A DNA stretch of 37,174 bases from an uncultured Caulobacterales bacterium (lineage in GTDB: Bacteria > Pseudomonadota > Alphaproteobacteria > Caulobacterales > Maricaulaceae), in assembly GCA_937923965.1 (NCBI GenBank), contig CALDTL010000138.1:1-37174 (forward strand), written 5' to 3'. The stretch's first letter is position 1; each line of letters starts with the position of its first letter. The notes beneath the pieces were generated by a model. It was not told where the DNA came from. It saw nothing but the letters and a program-made list of their open reading frames with translations, and made no database searches. Positions 36,885 to 37,174 of the stretch are shown in pieces. The position numbers and the translations under genes are program-made.

Positions 36885-37174
36885 ATGATGCATGACCCCC
36901 AAGATACTTTAATGAACCTCGTCCCGATGGTTGTTGAACAAACCTCCCGCGGAGAGCGCGCGTTCGACATATTCTCTCGCCTGCTGAAAGACCGTATTAT
37001 TTTTCTGACCGGTGTTGTCGAAGACGGCATGGCGTCCTTGATTACATCGCAGCTGCTCTTCCTAGAGAGTGAGAACCCGAAAAAAGAAATCAGCATGTAT
37101 ATCAACAGCCCGGGCGGTGTTGTGACGGCCGGCATGGCGATTTACGACACGATGCAATATATCAAATGCCCGGT
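36885..37174 (+). CDS. clpP: ATP-dependent Clp protease proteolytic subunit, N-terminal part (truncated by window end)
   Basis: [87 protein letters not shown]; open at the window edge. Confidence 0.97.
   Translation, partial: MMHDPQDTLMNLVPMVVEQTSRGERAFDIFSRLLKDRIIFLTGVVEDGMASLITSQLLFLESENPKKEISMYINSPGGVVTAGMAIYDTMQYIKCP

Noticed and set aside
1-37174. CRISPR array, prophage or integrase-bounded island
   Set aside because: No regularly spaced repeats, phage genes, integrase, transposase or tRNA attachment site seen by eye on either strand.

Overview
The window looks like an alphaproteobacterial chromosome, possibly Maricaulales/Hyphomonadales-like; that placement is inferred from protein character and gene order only. 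Most of it is core genome. The blocks, in order, are: a fadB/fadJ-type C-terminus; a small GIY-YIG nuclease gene bracketed by two direct copies of a 58-bp nested palindrome; an ECF sigma factor overlapping a membrane VWA protein; a Pif1-like helicase; holC and pepA; lptF, lptG, surA, pdxA and rsmA; gmk, mltG, fabF, acpP, fabG and fabD; a long coiled-coil protein; rpsF, rpsR and rplI; a TadE/TadG/TadE trio; a soluble PAS hybrid histidine kinase; an AbgT transporter; ccmF, ccmG, ccmH and ccmI; an intergenic region with a MITE-like repeat and a candidate structured ncRNA; two adjacent lipoproteins; and the start of clpP. No CRISPR array, tRNA, rRNA or transposase was seen. The observations most worth a second look are the palindrome-bracketed GIY-YIG cassette, the sigma/VWA pair with an internally duplicated module, the absence of lptD and yicC from an otherwise typical block, and the candidate 6S-like RNA at about 33446-33632.
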